Source: AP-15 sp963747735 | Lineage (GTDB): Bacteria > Pseudomonadota > Alphaproteobacteria > ATCC43930 > CGMCC-115725 | Length of the DNA stretch: 64,000 nt | NCBI GenBank assembly: GCA_963747735.1 | Contig: CAVVGE010000006.1 | Coordinates: 124,001-188,000 of the forward strand | Direction of reading: 5' to 3' | Shown: positions 18,390 to 26,751 of the stretch, piece after piece | Position numbering within the stretch: position 1 is the stretch's first letter | How the letters are laid out: each line of letters starts with the position of its first letter | Made by a program: the position numbers and the translations under genes | Notes under the pieces: model-generated | Told to the model about the DNA's origin: nothing | Databases searched by the model: none | What the model saw: only the letters and a program-made list of their open reading frames with translations

Positions 18390-20003
18390 GTGGCGATCGA
18401 GATGCGTTCCTATCGGCCGCTGGCGATCGGCCGGCGGGGTGCGGTGGCGGCGAACCACCCGCTCGCCGCCCAATCCGGGCTGCTGGCGTTGCGAGCGGGC
18501 GGGAACGCGGTCGATGCGGCAGTGGCGGCGGCGCTGACGCTCAGCGTCGTCGAGCCGATGATGTCGGGGCTCGGCGGCGACGGCTTTTATCACGTCTTCG
18601 ATCAGGCGAGCGGGCATGCCGTCGTCTACAACGGCACCGGGCCGGCCCCGGCGGCGGCGACGCCAGAGCGCTATGCCGGCGGCATTCCGCGCACCGGGCC
18701 GTTGTCGGTATCGGTGCCGGGCATGCTCGGCGGGCTCGGTCTGATGCACCGGGAATTCGGCCGCTTGCCGTGGCGCGATTTGTGCGCCGAAGCGATCGGC
18801 TATGCCCGCGACGGGTTTGGCGCAACCCGCGCCTACAGCCATTTTGCCGACGAGTACCGCGCGGCCTTGCTGATCGACCCGCGCGCCACCTCGATTTTTC
18901 TCGAAGATGGCCGCGCGCCGCGGCTCGGCGCACCGATCGTGCAGCCCGAGCTTGCCCGCACGCTCGAGGAAATCGGCGAGGACGGCGCCGAAACCTTTTA
19001 CCGCGGACCCCTGGCGCGCCGGCTCGCGGCCGGTCTCGAAAGCGCCGGCGCCCTCGTCGGGGCAGCCGATCTGGCCGCCTTCACAACCGAAAAGCAGGCG
19101 CCGATCGCGATCGATTACCGCGGCTACAGGGTGCTCGAAGCGCCGCCCAATTCTACGGGCTTTGTGCTGCTCGAAGAATTGAAGATCGTCGAGCAATTCG
19201 ATCTCGCCGCGATGGGGCTGCTGTCGGCCGATCTGGTGCATGCGCTGGTCGAGGCGAAAAACCTCGCTTTCGCCGACCGCGAGCGCTGGGCCGCCGACCC
19301 GCGCACATTCGAGGCTCCCCTCGACCGCCTGCTGTCGGCCGAATACGCCGCCGGTCTCGCCGCGCAAATCGACATGCGCCGCGCCGCGCCCGCCCATTTC
19401 GCGCAGGACGCGGCCGGCGACACGACCTATTTCTGCACCGCCGACGGCGAGGGCAACGCGGTCTCCGGCATCCAGAGCATCAACAGCGGGTTTGGCGCCG
19501 GGACGATGGCCGGCGACACCGGCATCCTCTTAAACAACCGCATGGCCTATTGGCATCTCGAGCCGGGGCACCCGAACCGGCTCGTGCCGGGCCGCCGGGT
19601 GCGCCACACGATGAACCCGCCGATCGTGCTGAAGGACGGTGCCTTGTGGTGCGTCTTCGGCACGCCCGGTGCCGACAACCAAGTGCAGGTCAATTTGCAG
19701 GTATTGACCGCGATGATCGATTTCGGGCTCGACCCGCAGCAGGCGGCCGAATTGCCGCGCTGGACCTCGCACCTCTCCGGCCAATACGCCAACTGGCCGC
19801 ATTCGGGCGAGAACACGCTGACGATCGAGCGGCGCTTCCCCGATGGCGTCCCTGCCGAGCTCGCCCGCCGCGGCCATCCGGTCAAGACGGTCGGCGACCT
19901 CGACGGCCCGTGCAGCATCGAGATCATCCGCCGCGACGCCGCGACCCAAACGTTGATCGCCGGCTCCGACCCGCGCCGCGACGGCTGGGCGCTCGCGTGG
20001 TGA
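18390..20003 (+). CDS. ggt: Gamma-glutamyltransferase family protein
   Basis: About 537 residues, an N-terminal-nucleophile hydrolase of the gamma-glutamyltransferase family. Such proteins cleave themselves at a Thr, here in AAGDTTYFCTADGEGNAVS near residue 350, to give large and small subunits. Other family blocks: AANHPLAAQSGLLALRAGG at the N-terminus, VEPMMSGLGGDGF, and GTPGADNQVQVNLQ near the end. The GTG at 18390 is preferred because GGAGAA lies 7 bases upstream; ATG 18402 and ATG 18363 are alternatives. No signal peptide is visible with any of these starts, so it may be a cytoplasmic amidase-like member and not a periplasmic glutathione hydrolase. It stands alone, divergent from the lipoprotein/Nudix pair. 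Confidence 0.9.
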   Translation: MAIEMRSYRPLAIGRRGAVAANHPLAAQSGLLALRAGGNAVDAAVAAALTLSVVEPMMSGLGGDGFYHVFDQASGHAVVYNGTGPAPAAATPERYAGGIPRTGPLSVSVPGMLGGLGLMHREFGRLPWRDLCAEAIGYARDGFGATRAYSHFADEYRAALLIDPRATSIFLEDGRAPRLGAPIVQPELARTLEEIGEDGAETFYRGPLARRLAAGLESAGALVGAADLAAFTTEKQAPIAIDYRGYRVLEAPPNSTGFVLLEELKIVEQFDLAAMGLLSADLVHALVEAKNLAFADRERWAADPRTFEAPLDRLLSAEYAAGLAAQIDMRRAAPAHFAQDAAGDTTYFCTADGEGNAVSGIQSINSGFGAGTMAGDTGILLNNRMAYWHLEPGHPNRLVPGRRVRHTMNPPIVLKDGALWCVFGTPGADNQVQVNLQVLTAMIDFGLDPQQAAELPRWTSHLSGQYANWPHSGENTLTIERRFPDGVPAELARRGHPVKTVGDLDGPCSIEIIRRDAATQTLIAGSDPRRDGWALAW

Positions 20004-20092
20004 GCGGGCTTGCGGCCGGGAGCCCGAAGGCGCACATCTGAGCGGGTCGAGTTGGCAGGCCGGATGCGGTAACGGCCGGATGCGGTAACGGT

Positions 20093-20488
20093 ATGAAAGT
20101 CGAAGAAATCGTCCGGCTCCCGGCAGATACGCTGTTGGCCGATGAGCTATCGAATGATGACGGCGTCATCGAGATGGCCAATCTCGACAAGTCACAGACT
20201 GGAATCGACGGCGTCATCTGGATTTCCACCATGATGACCGGTCACGCGCCGCGGGTGAAATATTTTGTTCGGCCCGGCCGAACCCAGCCAAGCTTTTCGG
20301 TCACCATAACAGACCAGCCGCGGGTAGTGGCCAACAGCTTGCCGCTTCGGGCCCTAAACCAAATGTCGCCGTTGGTTGCGCGCTGGGTGATCTTGAATAA
20401 AGATGCGCTTTTGGACTTCTGGCATCACGGAGACACGTGGACAGCATCACGGCTCATTCAATTTCTCCAAAATTTCCAGAAAATTTAA
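20093..20488 (+). CDS. Hypothetical protein, 131 residues
   Basis: Open frame with a well-formed ATG start and a composition less Arg-rich than shadow frames. It begins MKVEEIVRLPADTLLADEL and contains DGVIWISTMMTGHAPRVKYF, VTITDQPRVVANSLP and an aromatic/charged C-terminus (DFWHHGDTWTASRLIQFLQ). The pattern resembles small DUF4160/phage-type proteins that recur near HicB-like genes, but I do not recognise the family. It lies 132 bp upstream of the HicB-like gene. The AT content of its 3' part is higher than that of its neighbours, suggesting recent arrival. Confidence 0.6.
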   Translation: MKVEEIVRLPADTLLADELSNDDGVIEMANLDKSQTGIDGVIWISTMMTGHAPRVKYFVRPGRTQPSFSVTITDQPRVVANSLPLRALNQMSPLVARWVILNKDALLDFWHHGDTWTASRLIQFLQNFQKI

Positions 20489-20620
20489 TTCGTATTTTTG
20501 AACGATTAAGGGCACGACGCGCATGCTGATCGCCGCTGCTCTGTCCGGGACTGGTCTGGCGGGCAGGCTCGCGTGATCGTTGGCCACGCGGATTATTGAG
20601 GAAAGACCGGAGAGAGAGCG

Positions 20621-20869
20621 ATGAGCAGGAAGAAGGCCCCGGTTCGAGTGAGGGCGCAGTGGGACAGCGAGGCGGAAGTGTGGACGGCTGAGAGCAACAA
20701 TTTGCCGGGGCTGGTGACCGAGGCCGAGACCGTCGAGGCACTGTTTGAGAAGCTGCGGGTGATGGTCCCGGAGTTGCTGTCGTACAGTCCGGATCTCGCC
20801 GCGGGGCTGTTGCCCGAAATTCGCGTCACCTTGCTGCGCCGGGATCGGGTCGATCTCGCCGCGGCCTGA
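20621..20869 (+). CDS. DUF1902/HicB-like antitoxin
   Basis: 82 residues with the HicB-type beta-alpha-beta fold: VRVRAQWDSEAEVWTAESN, NLPGLVTEAETVEALFEKLR, then a Pro/Leu-rich tail ending DRVDLAAA. DUF1902 proteins are usually encoded next to a HicA-type mRNA interferase. Here the stop overlaps an ATG (TGATG at 20867-20871) that opens a frame of only 28 codons (20869-20955), far too short for HicA, so the partner is missing, truncated or elsewhere. GGAGAGAGCG precedes the start as a good ribosome-binding site. Confidence 0.8.
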   Translation: MSRKKAPVRVRAQWDSEAEVWTAESNNLPGLVTEAETVEALFEKLRVMVPELLSYSPDLAAGLLPEIRVTLLRRDRVDLAAA

Positions 20870-21053
20870 TGGCCGATTTATCGCCGTCCTCGCAAATAAC
20901 CCTGACCCAGGCGCTGCGCTGCACCGGCCGGTCCTCAGGCGTCCACGCTACCTGAAACACGTCGACGCCAGGCCGTTACAACTTCGGCGGGACAGCCGCG
21001 CCCTTTACGCCGAGATACAATAGTAATCCAGGTAGTGCCGCATAAACGGCTTG

Positions 21054-21277
21054 CCAGCGTGCTTGGGCCAGCGTGCTTGGGCCAGCGTGCTTGGGCCAGC
21101 GTGCTTGGGCCAGCGTGCTTGGGCCAGCGTGCTTGGGCCAGCGTGCTTGGGCCAGCGTGCTTGGGCCAGCGTGCTTGGGCCAGCGTGCTTGGGCCAGCGT
21201 GCTTGGGCCAGCGTGCTTGGGCCAGCGTGCTTGGGCCAGCGTGCTTGGGCCAGCGTGCTTGGGCTAGCGTGCTTGGG
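21054..21277. repeat. Tandem repeat, 16 copies of a 14 bp unit
   Basis: CCAGCGTGCTTGGG is repeated head to tail 16 times (224 bp); only the last copy differs (CT for CC at its start). The unit is close to palindromic (CCA..GC..GCT..TGG). Because 14 is not divisible by 3, three units form a 42 bp period that encodes the same 14-residue cycle in all three frames on a strand, so long open frames here are a by-product. Flanking DNA carries no identifiable gene. The near-perfect identity points to recent expansion. Confidence 0.95.
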
Positions 21278-21355
21278 ATCGAGCAGGTCGTTCCAGCGAT
21301 GCTACCGAAGACCTCCGCGTTTGACCCGGCGGCTGGCGGGACAGGCACGCCGCGT

Positions 21356-21832
21356 TTATCGTGACGATCCCCCGGATGTGGCCCGCCCACCGGCCGGCAT
21401 CCGGTTTACCCCGCTCGGGCTGCCGGCCTGGATTTGCGAGAGCTCCTGCTGGTTCAGCTGGTTGGCGACGTCGCCCGCCGATCGGCTGCTTGTGGCTTGG
21501 CTCGGATGATGACCGCGCTTGCCCCGTTGCGAGGTCGCTCGCCCACCGGCCGGCATTCGGTTCGTCTGGTGCAGTCCTGCAGACGCCCCGGGGGTAGCGG
21601 CGGCGCTCGGCGGCGGCGGCGACGCCCCGGTCGTGCCGGCCGCCGACGCCCCGGTCCGCTGCCCGGAAGTCGCCCGCCCACCGGCCGGCATTCGGTTCAT
21701 CTCGCTCGGCATCGCCGAAGGCGGTGCCGGAGGCGCTGCACCCGGCGGCGCCGCGGGCGCCTGCTGCGCCCCGACGGGTCCGGAAATAGCCAGGGCGGCC
21801 AGCGCCGCCATACCGATTAGGAGATGCCTCAC
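21356..21832 (-). CDS. Secreted protein with three NRMPAGGRATS repeats
   Basis: 158-residue exported protein of unknown function. GTG at 21832 gives an N-terminus of VRHLLIGMAALAALAISGPV with cleavage after GAQ-like residues; the frame upstream of it has no similarity or signal. The mature part is Pro/Ala-rich with low complexity, and the motif NRMPAGGRATS occurs three times (near the first third, the middle and the very C-terminus), encoded by near-identical 30 bp DNA segments at about 21375, 21540 and 21675. It is likely intrinsically disordered and periplasmic or surface-exposed. The repeats could be recognition or anchoring motifs. No family is recognised. Confidence 0.65.
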   Translation of the reverse strand: MRHLLIGMAALAALAISGPVGAQQAPAAPPGAAPPAPPSAMPSEMNRMPAGGRATSGQRTGASAAGTTGASPPPPSAAATPGASAGLHQTNRMPAGGRATSQRGKRGHHPSQATSSRSAGDVANQLNQQELSQIQAGSPSGVNRMPAGGRATSGGSSR

Positions 21833-22153
21833 AGTCCGTTCCTCCTTGCTTGCGGCTCCGCAGCTTGCGCCCGACGACATCGTCGAGCGGGGTCGCTGCC
21901 GGTCGAGCTGTCGATGTTGCCATGGCGACAGTTTGTGCGCTTCGCTTATAACAGTCGATCCTCACCCTGCCGAGCGTTGGCTACCAAAATTATATCCTGC
22001 CGATGAGGCGCGTCACGTGGCGACAATCCCAAATCTGCGCCCCATGTCCCAAGATCGCCGGCAAACCGCGACGAGGGCGGGGCGATCGAGGGCGGGGCGA
22101 TCGAGGGCGGCGGCGCTCGCGGCCGAGCGCTGAGCGCGCCGGGCGGCTGGCCT

Positions 22154-23221
22154 ATGGCCTTCAACTCCCCGCCAAGACCGCCCGGCGACCGCGTGCTGCG
22201 GCTCGCCGCGCTCGTCTGCGCCATCATCCTGACGCTCGCCGGCCTGGCGCTGGCGCACAGCGTGATGACGCCGGTCGCCTTCGCCTTGTTTATTATCGCG
22301 CTCGTCTGGCCGCTGCAGCGCCGCCTCAAGACCCGCCTGCCGGTCCTGCTCGCGGTCCTCGTCACCGCCGCCGTCGCCCTTCTTGCGATCGCCGTCGGCT
22401 GCTGGCTGGTTGTCTGGGGCTTTGGCCGGATCGCCCAGTGGGTCATCGCCAATGCGGCGCAGCTCCAGGGGCTTTACACGCATTTCGCCGACCGGTTGGA
22501 AGAGCGCGGCCTCTACGCCGCCGAGCTGGTGGCGCAGCAATTCAACATGTCGTGGATCGTCGGCGTGCTGCGCGGGGTCGGCGCCAGCCTGCAAGGCATC
22601 GTCACCTTCGCGCTGGTGACCTTTATCTTTGTCATCCTGGGCCTCATCGAGCTGGAGCCGCTCGGGCGGCGGCTCGGCACGATCGGCGACGGGGCCGCGG
22701 GCGCGGCGGCAATCGGCCTTGCCGCCGAGATTGCCGGCCGGCTGCAAACCTACATGCTCGTGCGCTTTGCCATGAGCGTGCTGACCGGGCTCGGCTTTTG
22801 GGCCGTTACCGCGGCCTGCGGGCTCGACCTCAGCCGCGAGTGGGGGGTCATCGCCTTTGTCCTCAACTTTATCCCGTTTATCGGGTCTTTTGTCGCCACC
22901 TTGCTGCCGACCCTGTTCGCGGCGGCGCAATACCAATCCTTGTCCTCGCCGATCGCCGTGTTCATCGCGCTCAACATCGTGCAGTTCGTCGTCGGTAGCT
23001 ATATCGAGCCGCGCGTCACCGGCCGGGCGATCTCGTTGTCTCCGTTCGCGGTGCTGTTCGCGGTGTTTTTTTGGGCGATGCTGTGGGGCATCGCCGGCGC
23101 CTTTATCGGCGTGCCGATCCTGATCGCGCTGGCGAGCGTTTGCGCGAGAAATCCCGCGACCCGCGGCATCGCGGCAGCGCTCTCGGCCGACGGCAAGCGC
23201 GATGAGCGCGGCGCGCAATAG
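22154..23221 (+). CDS. AI-2E family transporter
   Basis: 355-residue polytopic inner-membrane protein of the AI-2E/PerM (TqsA/YdiK-like) family. Two hydrophobic helices at residues 15-60 (LRLAALVCAIILTLAGLALA and SVMTPVAFALFIIALVWPL), a helix around 65-90, then a long periplasmic or cytosolic loop, followed by a C-terminal bundle with the family block GVIAFVLNFIPFIGSFVATL and IVQFVVGSYIEPRVTGRAISL. Members export autoinducer-2, act as Na+/H+ antiporters or have unknown substrates, so the substrate here is open. The ATG at 22154 fits the usual length. Confidence 0.92.
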   Translation: MAFNSPPRPPGDRVLRLAALVCAIILTLAGLALAHSVMTPVAFALFIIALVWPLQRRLKTRLPVLLAVLVTAAVALLAIAVGCWLVVWGFGRIAQWVIANAAQLQGLYTHFADRLEERGLYAAELVAQQFNMSWIVGVLRGVGASLQGIVTFALVTFIFVILGLIELEPLGRRLGTIGDGAAGAAAIGLAAEIAGRLQTYMLVRFAMSVLTGLGFWAVTAACGLDLSREWGVIAFVLNFIPFIGSFVATLLPTLFAAAQYQSLSSPIAVFIALNIVQFVVGSYIEPRVTGRAISLSPFAVLFAVFFWAMLWGIAGAFIGVPILIALASVCARNPATRGIAAALSADGKRDERGAQ

Positions 23222-23317
23222 CGGCGGCTCAAGCGTCTTAGCGCGGTTATCCAGGGCTATGTGACGGCTATCCGGGGTCATGTTTCAAGAAGTCTTTGGA
23301 TTACCTACCTTTCGACC

Positions 23318-23370
23318 ATACCGGCGACGGCCGGTATCCATGGCAGCAATGGGTCCCGGCCTCCGCCGGG
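23318..23370. repeat. Two-hairpin dispersed palindromic repeat
   Basis: The first hairpin ATACCGGC-GACG-GCCGGTAT is at 23318-23337 and the second, CCCGGC-CTCC-GCCGGG, at 23355-23370, linked by ATCCATGGCAGCAATGGGT-like sequence. This two-hairpin layout is a typical proteobacterial dispersed repeat. It lies in the leader of the patatin gene; read through, it would encode the spurious N-terminal segment PVSMAAMGPGLRRD. Confidence 0.75.
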
Positions 23371-23435
23371 ATGGTGCGGGGAACGGGATGAGTCCGACCC
23401 CCAGAATTTGGAACCCACATCTCTGGGTTGGGCGA

Positions 23436-24839
23436 ATGCTGCGATGGCGGATGCTCGCTCTCGCAGCGCTGCTGTGGCTCGGCGGCTGCGCCTCGCTCGC
23501 CGTGCCGCTGAACCAGCCGCTGCGCTCGGCCGCCGGCAATGCCGAATATCGCCTCCTCGACATCAACCGCCGCGGCGGCGCCGAAAGCGCCCTCGTCCTG
23601 ATTGCCCTCTCCGGCGGCGGCAAGCGATCGGCGGCCTTCGGTTTTGGCGTGCTCCGCGGGATGGAAGACATCCCGGTCCGGCCCGAGGGTAGAGACAGCA
23701 CGCTGCTCGACGAGATCGACCTCTTGTCCGGAGTGTCCGGCGGCGCGTTTCCGGCGGCCTATTACGGGCTTTACGGCAAAGACGCGTTCAGGACCTTCCC
23801 CGATGCTTTTCTCTACCGCGATGTCGATGCGTTCATCTGGGGCACATTTCTGTTGCCGTGGAATTGGGGCTGGCTGTTCAATCCTTTGGTTGGCACCAAC
23901 GACCGGATGACGCAAATCTACGATCGGCTGATGTTCCGCGGCGCCACCTTTGCCGATCTCTACCGGCGCGGCCGCCCGCAGATCAGCATCAACGCCACCG
24001 ACATCAGCTTTGGCACCCCGTTCGGGTTTCTGCCGCAGACCTTCGATGTGATCTGCTCCGACCTTTCAGGCGTGCCGATCGCCCGTGCGGTCGCCGCCTC
24101 CAACGGCTTCCCGGTGCTGTTCGGGCCGATCACGTTGCGCAATTGGCGCGGTCCCGATTGCCCGCTGCCCTCGCCTATCCGGTCCGGTGCCCTGGAACGG
24201 GCCGACGGCGATCTGCGCGCCCGCCCCGCGCTCGAAGCCGTCGAGCGCTATGCGAATGGCGAGCGCGTCGAGTGGATCCACCTGATGGACGGCGGGATTT
24301 CGGACAATCTTGCGCTGCGAGTGGTGATCAACGACCTGCTCGTCAGGCTGACCGAAGCCGAGCGGTTCATCCCGACGCTGTTGCCGATCCGCCGCATCCT
24401 CGTGATCAGCGTCAACGCGGCCACGTCGCCCAACCCGAACTGGCCGCGCCAGCGCGTCGTCAGCGGGTTGGCGCAGATCGTCTCGGCCGCGGCGGGCGCG
24501 CAGATCGGCGCCTACAATCTCGAAACCCTGATCGCGACGCAGAGCGCGATCGACGAGCTGGTCGGCAAGCTGCGCCGGATGCGCTGCGCCCGCGGCCCGG
24601 TCGTGCTCGGCTATCGCTGCGGCGATGTGGCGGGCGAGGTGCTGAGCGTCAACCTCGCCGACTATCCCGACCCCGAGACGCGGGCGCGGCTGCTCGCGGT
24701 CCGCACTGGGCTCACCTTGCCGCGCGACCAAGTGGATGCGCTCACCGCCGCCGGCGAGACCATGAGCCGCCGCAAGGCCGCACCGATCGCGGCATTTCTC
24801 GCTTCAGGACCGCCGAGCGCCGCCGTCGCACACCGCTGA
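23436..24839 (+). CDS. Patatin-like phospholipase lipoprotein
   Basis: 467-residue predicted lipid acyl hydrolase anchored as a lipoprotein. The ATG at 23436 gives MLRWRMLALAALLWLGGCAS with a lipobox LGGC; the longer frame from 23280 is encoded by a dispersed repeat. The patatin catalytic features are intact: oxyanion-hole Gly run IALSGGGKRSAAFGFGVLRG, nucleophile elbow G-x-S-x-G in LLSGVSGGAFPAAY, and the catalytic Asp in HLMDGGISDNLALR. No transmembrane or beta-barrel segment follows, so it probably sits on the periplasmic face of a membrane. It is transcribed alone, convergent with the amidohydrolase. Confidence 0.92.
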   Translation: MLRWRMLALAALLWLGGCASLAVPLNQPLRSAAGNAEYRLLDINRRGGAESALVLIALSGGGKRSAAFGFGVLRGMEDIPVRPEGRDSTLLDEIDLLSGVSGGAFPAAYYGLYGKDAFRTFPDAFLYRDVDAFIWGTFLLPWNWGWLFNPLVGTNDRMTQIYDRLMFRGATFADLYRRGRPQISINATDISFGTPFGFLPQTFDVICSDLSGVPIARAVAASNGFPVLFGPITLRNWRGPDCPLPSPIRSGALERADGDLRARPALEAVERYANGERVEWIHLMDGGISDNLALRVVINDLLVRLTEAERFIPTLLPIRRILVISVNAATSPNPNWPRQRVVSGLAQIVSAAAGAQIGAYNLETLIATQSAIDELVGKLRRMRCARGPVVLGYRCGDVAGEVLSVNLADYPDPETRARLLAVRTGLTLPRDQVDALTAAGETMSRRKAAPIAAFLASGPPSAAVAHR

Positions 24840-24914
24840 TCGCTGGCAGCTTTTGCAGCAAAGCTTTCCGAGGTTCGAGAGCTCCACTGATCGGACCAAT
24901 GTGCTCAGGCTCGC

Positions 24915-26363
24915 TCACGAGCTGAGCGTATTTTTGTAAATCTTGCCGTCCTTCATGATGACAAGAAAGTTCTTTGCAGGATCGGCGACGAGCTCGATGT
25001 CCTCGAGGGGATTGCCGGAGACGAGCAACAGATCGGCGAGGGCACCTTCTTCGACGACACCCAGCTTGCCGGAGTAAGGATTGCGCGGGCCGGACAAGGC
25101 GAGCAGCTCGCCATTGACGCCTGTCGCCATATTGAGGACTTCGGCCGTGGTGTACCAGCGGGCCAGATGGGTCAACATGGCGCCCTGACGCGCCGTCAGC
25201 TCGGCGGAGAACAACAAGTCGGAGCCGAACGCCGTCTTGATCCCGTGACTTTTGGCGAGCCGATAGGCGCGATCCGTGCCGGCGATGACCTCGAGCTGAT
25301 CGATCCGGCTCTGGCCGGTCAGGCAAATCGAGTCGTCGTCACCCACGAATGGCTGAATGCTCAGCCACACGCCTTTGTCCGCCATCAGCTTGGCCGTCGC
25401 CTCGTCCATCAAATGACCGTGCTCGATGCACTTGGCCCCGGCGGCGATCGCCCGCTGGATCGGGCCGGACGGATAGGCGTGCACCGTGGCATAGGTGCCC
25501 CAATCTTCGGCGGCTTCGACACCGGCGCGCAATTCCGGCTCGGTGTAGGTGAACGCCTCCAGCGGGCTTCGCGGCGAGGACACGCCGCCGCTGCCGACGA
25601 GCTTGATCTGCGAGGCGCCGTGCAAGAGCTGCTCGCGAACCCGCAGCCGCACCGCATTGGGACCATCGGCAATGATGCTCCCGCCGGTCTGCTCGACGCG
25701 GGTGAGGGTCCCGCCGACATTCGGCACATCGGTCAGCGGACGCAAATCGCCATGACCGCCGGTCGCCGTGATCATGGCGCCCGACGGGAAAATACGCGGG
25801 CCCGCAACGAGCCCCCGGTCGATCGCCTCTTTCAGCACAAAGGCGGGGCCGCCAAGGTCGCGAACCGTCGTAAAGCCGCGCATCAGCGTGCGCTCCGCCT
25901 CCGCGCTCGCCGCCAGATAGATATACCCGACATCGGCGGACATCAGCGTCGGGAGCGGCAGCGCGGCAAAGATCGAATGCCAATGCGCATCGATCAGGCC
26001 CGGCATAAGGACCCGGCCGCCGCAATCGATCAGCTGCACATCGTCGGGCGCCGGAGGATTGCCTTCCGCCACCCGTTTGATCCGATTGCCGTCGACGAGC
26101 ACGTGAACCGCCTCGCGCAACATGCTGGATTTGCCGTCGAACAATCGGACGTTCGTGAAGAGGATGGGGCGCGATGGATTCGCTGCGGCGGCCTTCGCGC
26201 CGGCAGGGTTTGGGAGGCCGAGCGACGAGATTGCAGCGGCCATGCCGGCGACCAGGCTGCGCCGCGACAGGCTGGCGCTGATCCGTCGTGAGACAGACTG
26301 CAGCTCCGGGCTGTGGCAGCAGCAGCCGACATGATCGTCTGAGGAAAGTTTAGACGGCGACAT
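24915..26363 (-). CDS. Tat-exported amidohydrolase family protein
   Basis: 482-residue metal-dependent hydrolase of the amidohydrolase (imidazolonepropionase/prolidase-like) family. The N-terminus has a twin-arginine signal SLSRRSLVAGMAAAISSLGL, so a folded metalloenzyme is exported. Metal and catalytic positions: HxH in GLIDAHWHSIF, a candidate carbamylated Lys in SQIKLVGSGG, His in TVHAYPSG and CIEHGHLMD, and the Asp in TAFGSDLLFS. The C-terminal small beta domain is normal (GALADLLLVSGNPLEDIEL). Close relatives act as X-Pro or X-Arg/Lys dipeptidases or organophosphate-type hydrolases; the substrate is not readable. The first 27 residues before the Tat motif are unusually rich in Cys/His (GCCCHSPE) and may not be translated. 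Confidence 0.9.
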   Translation of the reverse strand: MSPSKLSSDDHVGCCCHSPELQSVSRRISASLSRRSLVAGMAAAISSLGLPNPAGAKAAAANPSRPILFTNVRLFDGKSSMLREAVHVLVDGNRIKRVAEGNPPAPDDVQLIDCGGRVLMPGLIDAHWHSIFAALPLPTLMSADVGYIYLAASAEAERTLMRGFTTVRDLGGPAFVLKEAIDRGLVAGPRIFPSGAMITATGGHGDLRPLTDVPNVGGTLTRVEQTGGSIIADGPNAVRLRVREQLLHGASQIKLVGSGGVSSPRSPLEAFTYTEPELRAGVEAAEDWGTYATVHAYPSGPIQRAIAAGAKCIEHGHLMDEATAKLMADKGVWLSIQPFVGDDDSICLTGQSRIDQLEVIAGTDRAYRLAKSHGIKTAFGSDLLFSAELTARQGAMLTHLARWYTTAEVLNMATGVNGELLALSGPRNPYSGKLGVVEEGALADLLLVSGNPLEDIELVADPAKNFLVIMKDGKIYKNTLSS

Positions 26364-26492
26364 AGCGACCTCTATTGTGGCGCAGGGTCGGCCGGTATCC
26401 CGACGATGACCGACGGCGTTGCGCTGCGTGCAGGAATTTCTGCAACGTCGAAGTCAGCATAGGACGCACGCCGCCGCCGTTCAGCAGGCTGT

Positions 26493-26708
26493 TCACAGCG
26501 GTAGTCGCATGCCCGACCTGGTGGGCTTCGCGGCAGATCTTGATTTCCAGCATATACAGCAGGCGCGACCGAGGATGACAAAGCCGCCAGGATGATCGCG
26601 AGCCAAGCCCTTGTCGCGGGCAAACCCGCAAAAGTCGCAGGCGGCGTTGCACAAATTGGTGACCGAGAGATCGCAAACCGCCGGCAATTGCCACGCGTTC
26701 TTTCGCAT
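26493..26708 (-). pseudogene. Radical SAM protein, N-terminal fragment
   Basis: The frame begins MRKNAWQLPAVCDLSVTNLC and includes the radical SAM cluster motif CxxxCxxC (CNAACDFCGFARDKGLA). After about residue 35 the sequence stops resembling the family and becomes Cys/Arg-rich without conserved blocks, so the enzyme was truncated near 26605. The rest of the gap to the amidohydrolase gene (26364-26492) contains nothing recognisable. It lies in a small graveyard with the outer-membrane-protein tail fragment at 26713. Confidence 0.65.
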
Positions 26709-26712
26709 CTCG

Positions 26713-26745
26713 TCAGAAGCGCCAGCCGGCCTTCAGCACGATACC
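26713..26745 (-). pseudogene. C-terminal fragment of an outer membrane protein gene
   Basis: The last codons read GIVLKAGWRF and a stop, matching the terminal beta-strand of the protein encoded at 28500-29531 (VVLKAGWRF). The terminal Phe is the usual beta-barrel assembly signal. The DNA is similar but not identical, so this is the remnant of a paralogue. Almost the whole gene upstream of it has been lost. Confidence 0.5.
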
Positions 26746-26751
26746 CGCGTG

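Noticed and set aside
21054..21277. The tandem array as a CRISPR
   Set aside because: There are no spacers: identical 14 bp units follow each other directly, and no cas genes are near.
21035..21509. Long repetitive open frames over the 14 bp array on both strands
   Set aside because: A 14 bp stop-free unit keeps all three frames open; the peptide is a consequence of the repeat and lacks a start context.
26372..26623. Minus-strand frame with a signal-peptide-like start (MPATRAWLAIILAALSSSVA)
   Set aside because: It overlaps the radical SAM fragment in another frame, and the remainder is Arg/Pro-rich and unlike a protein.
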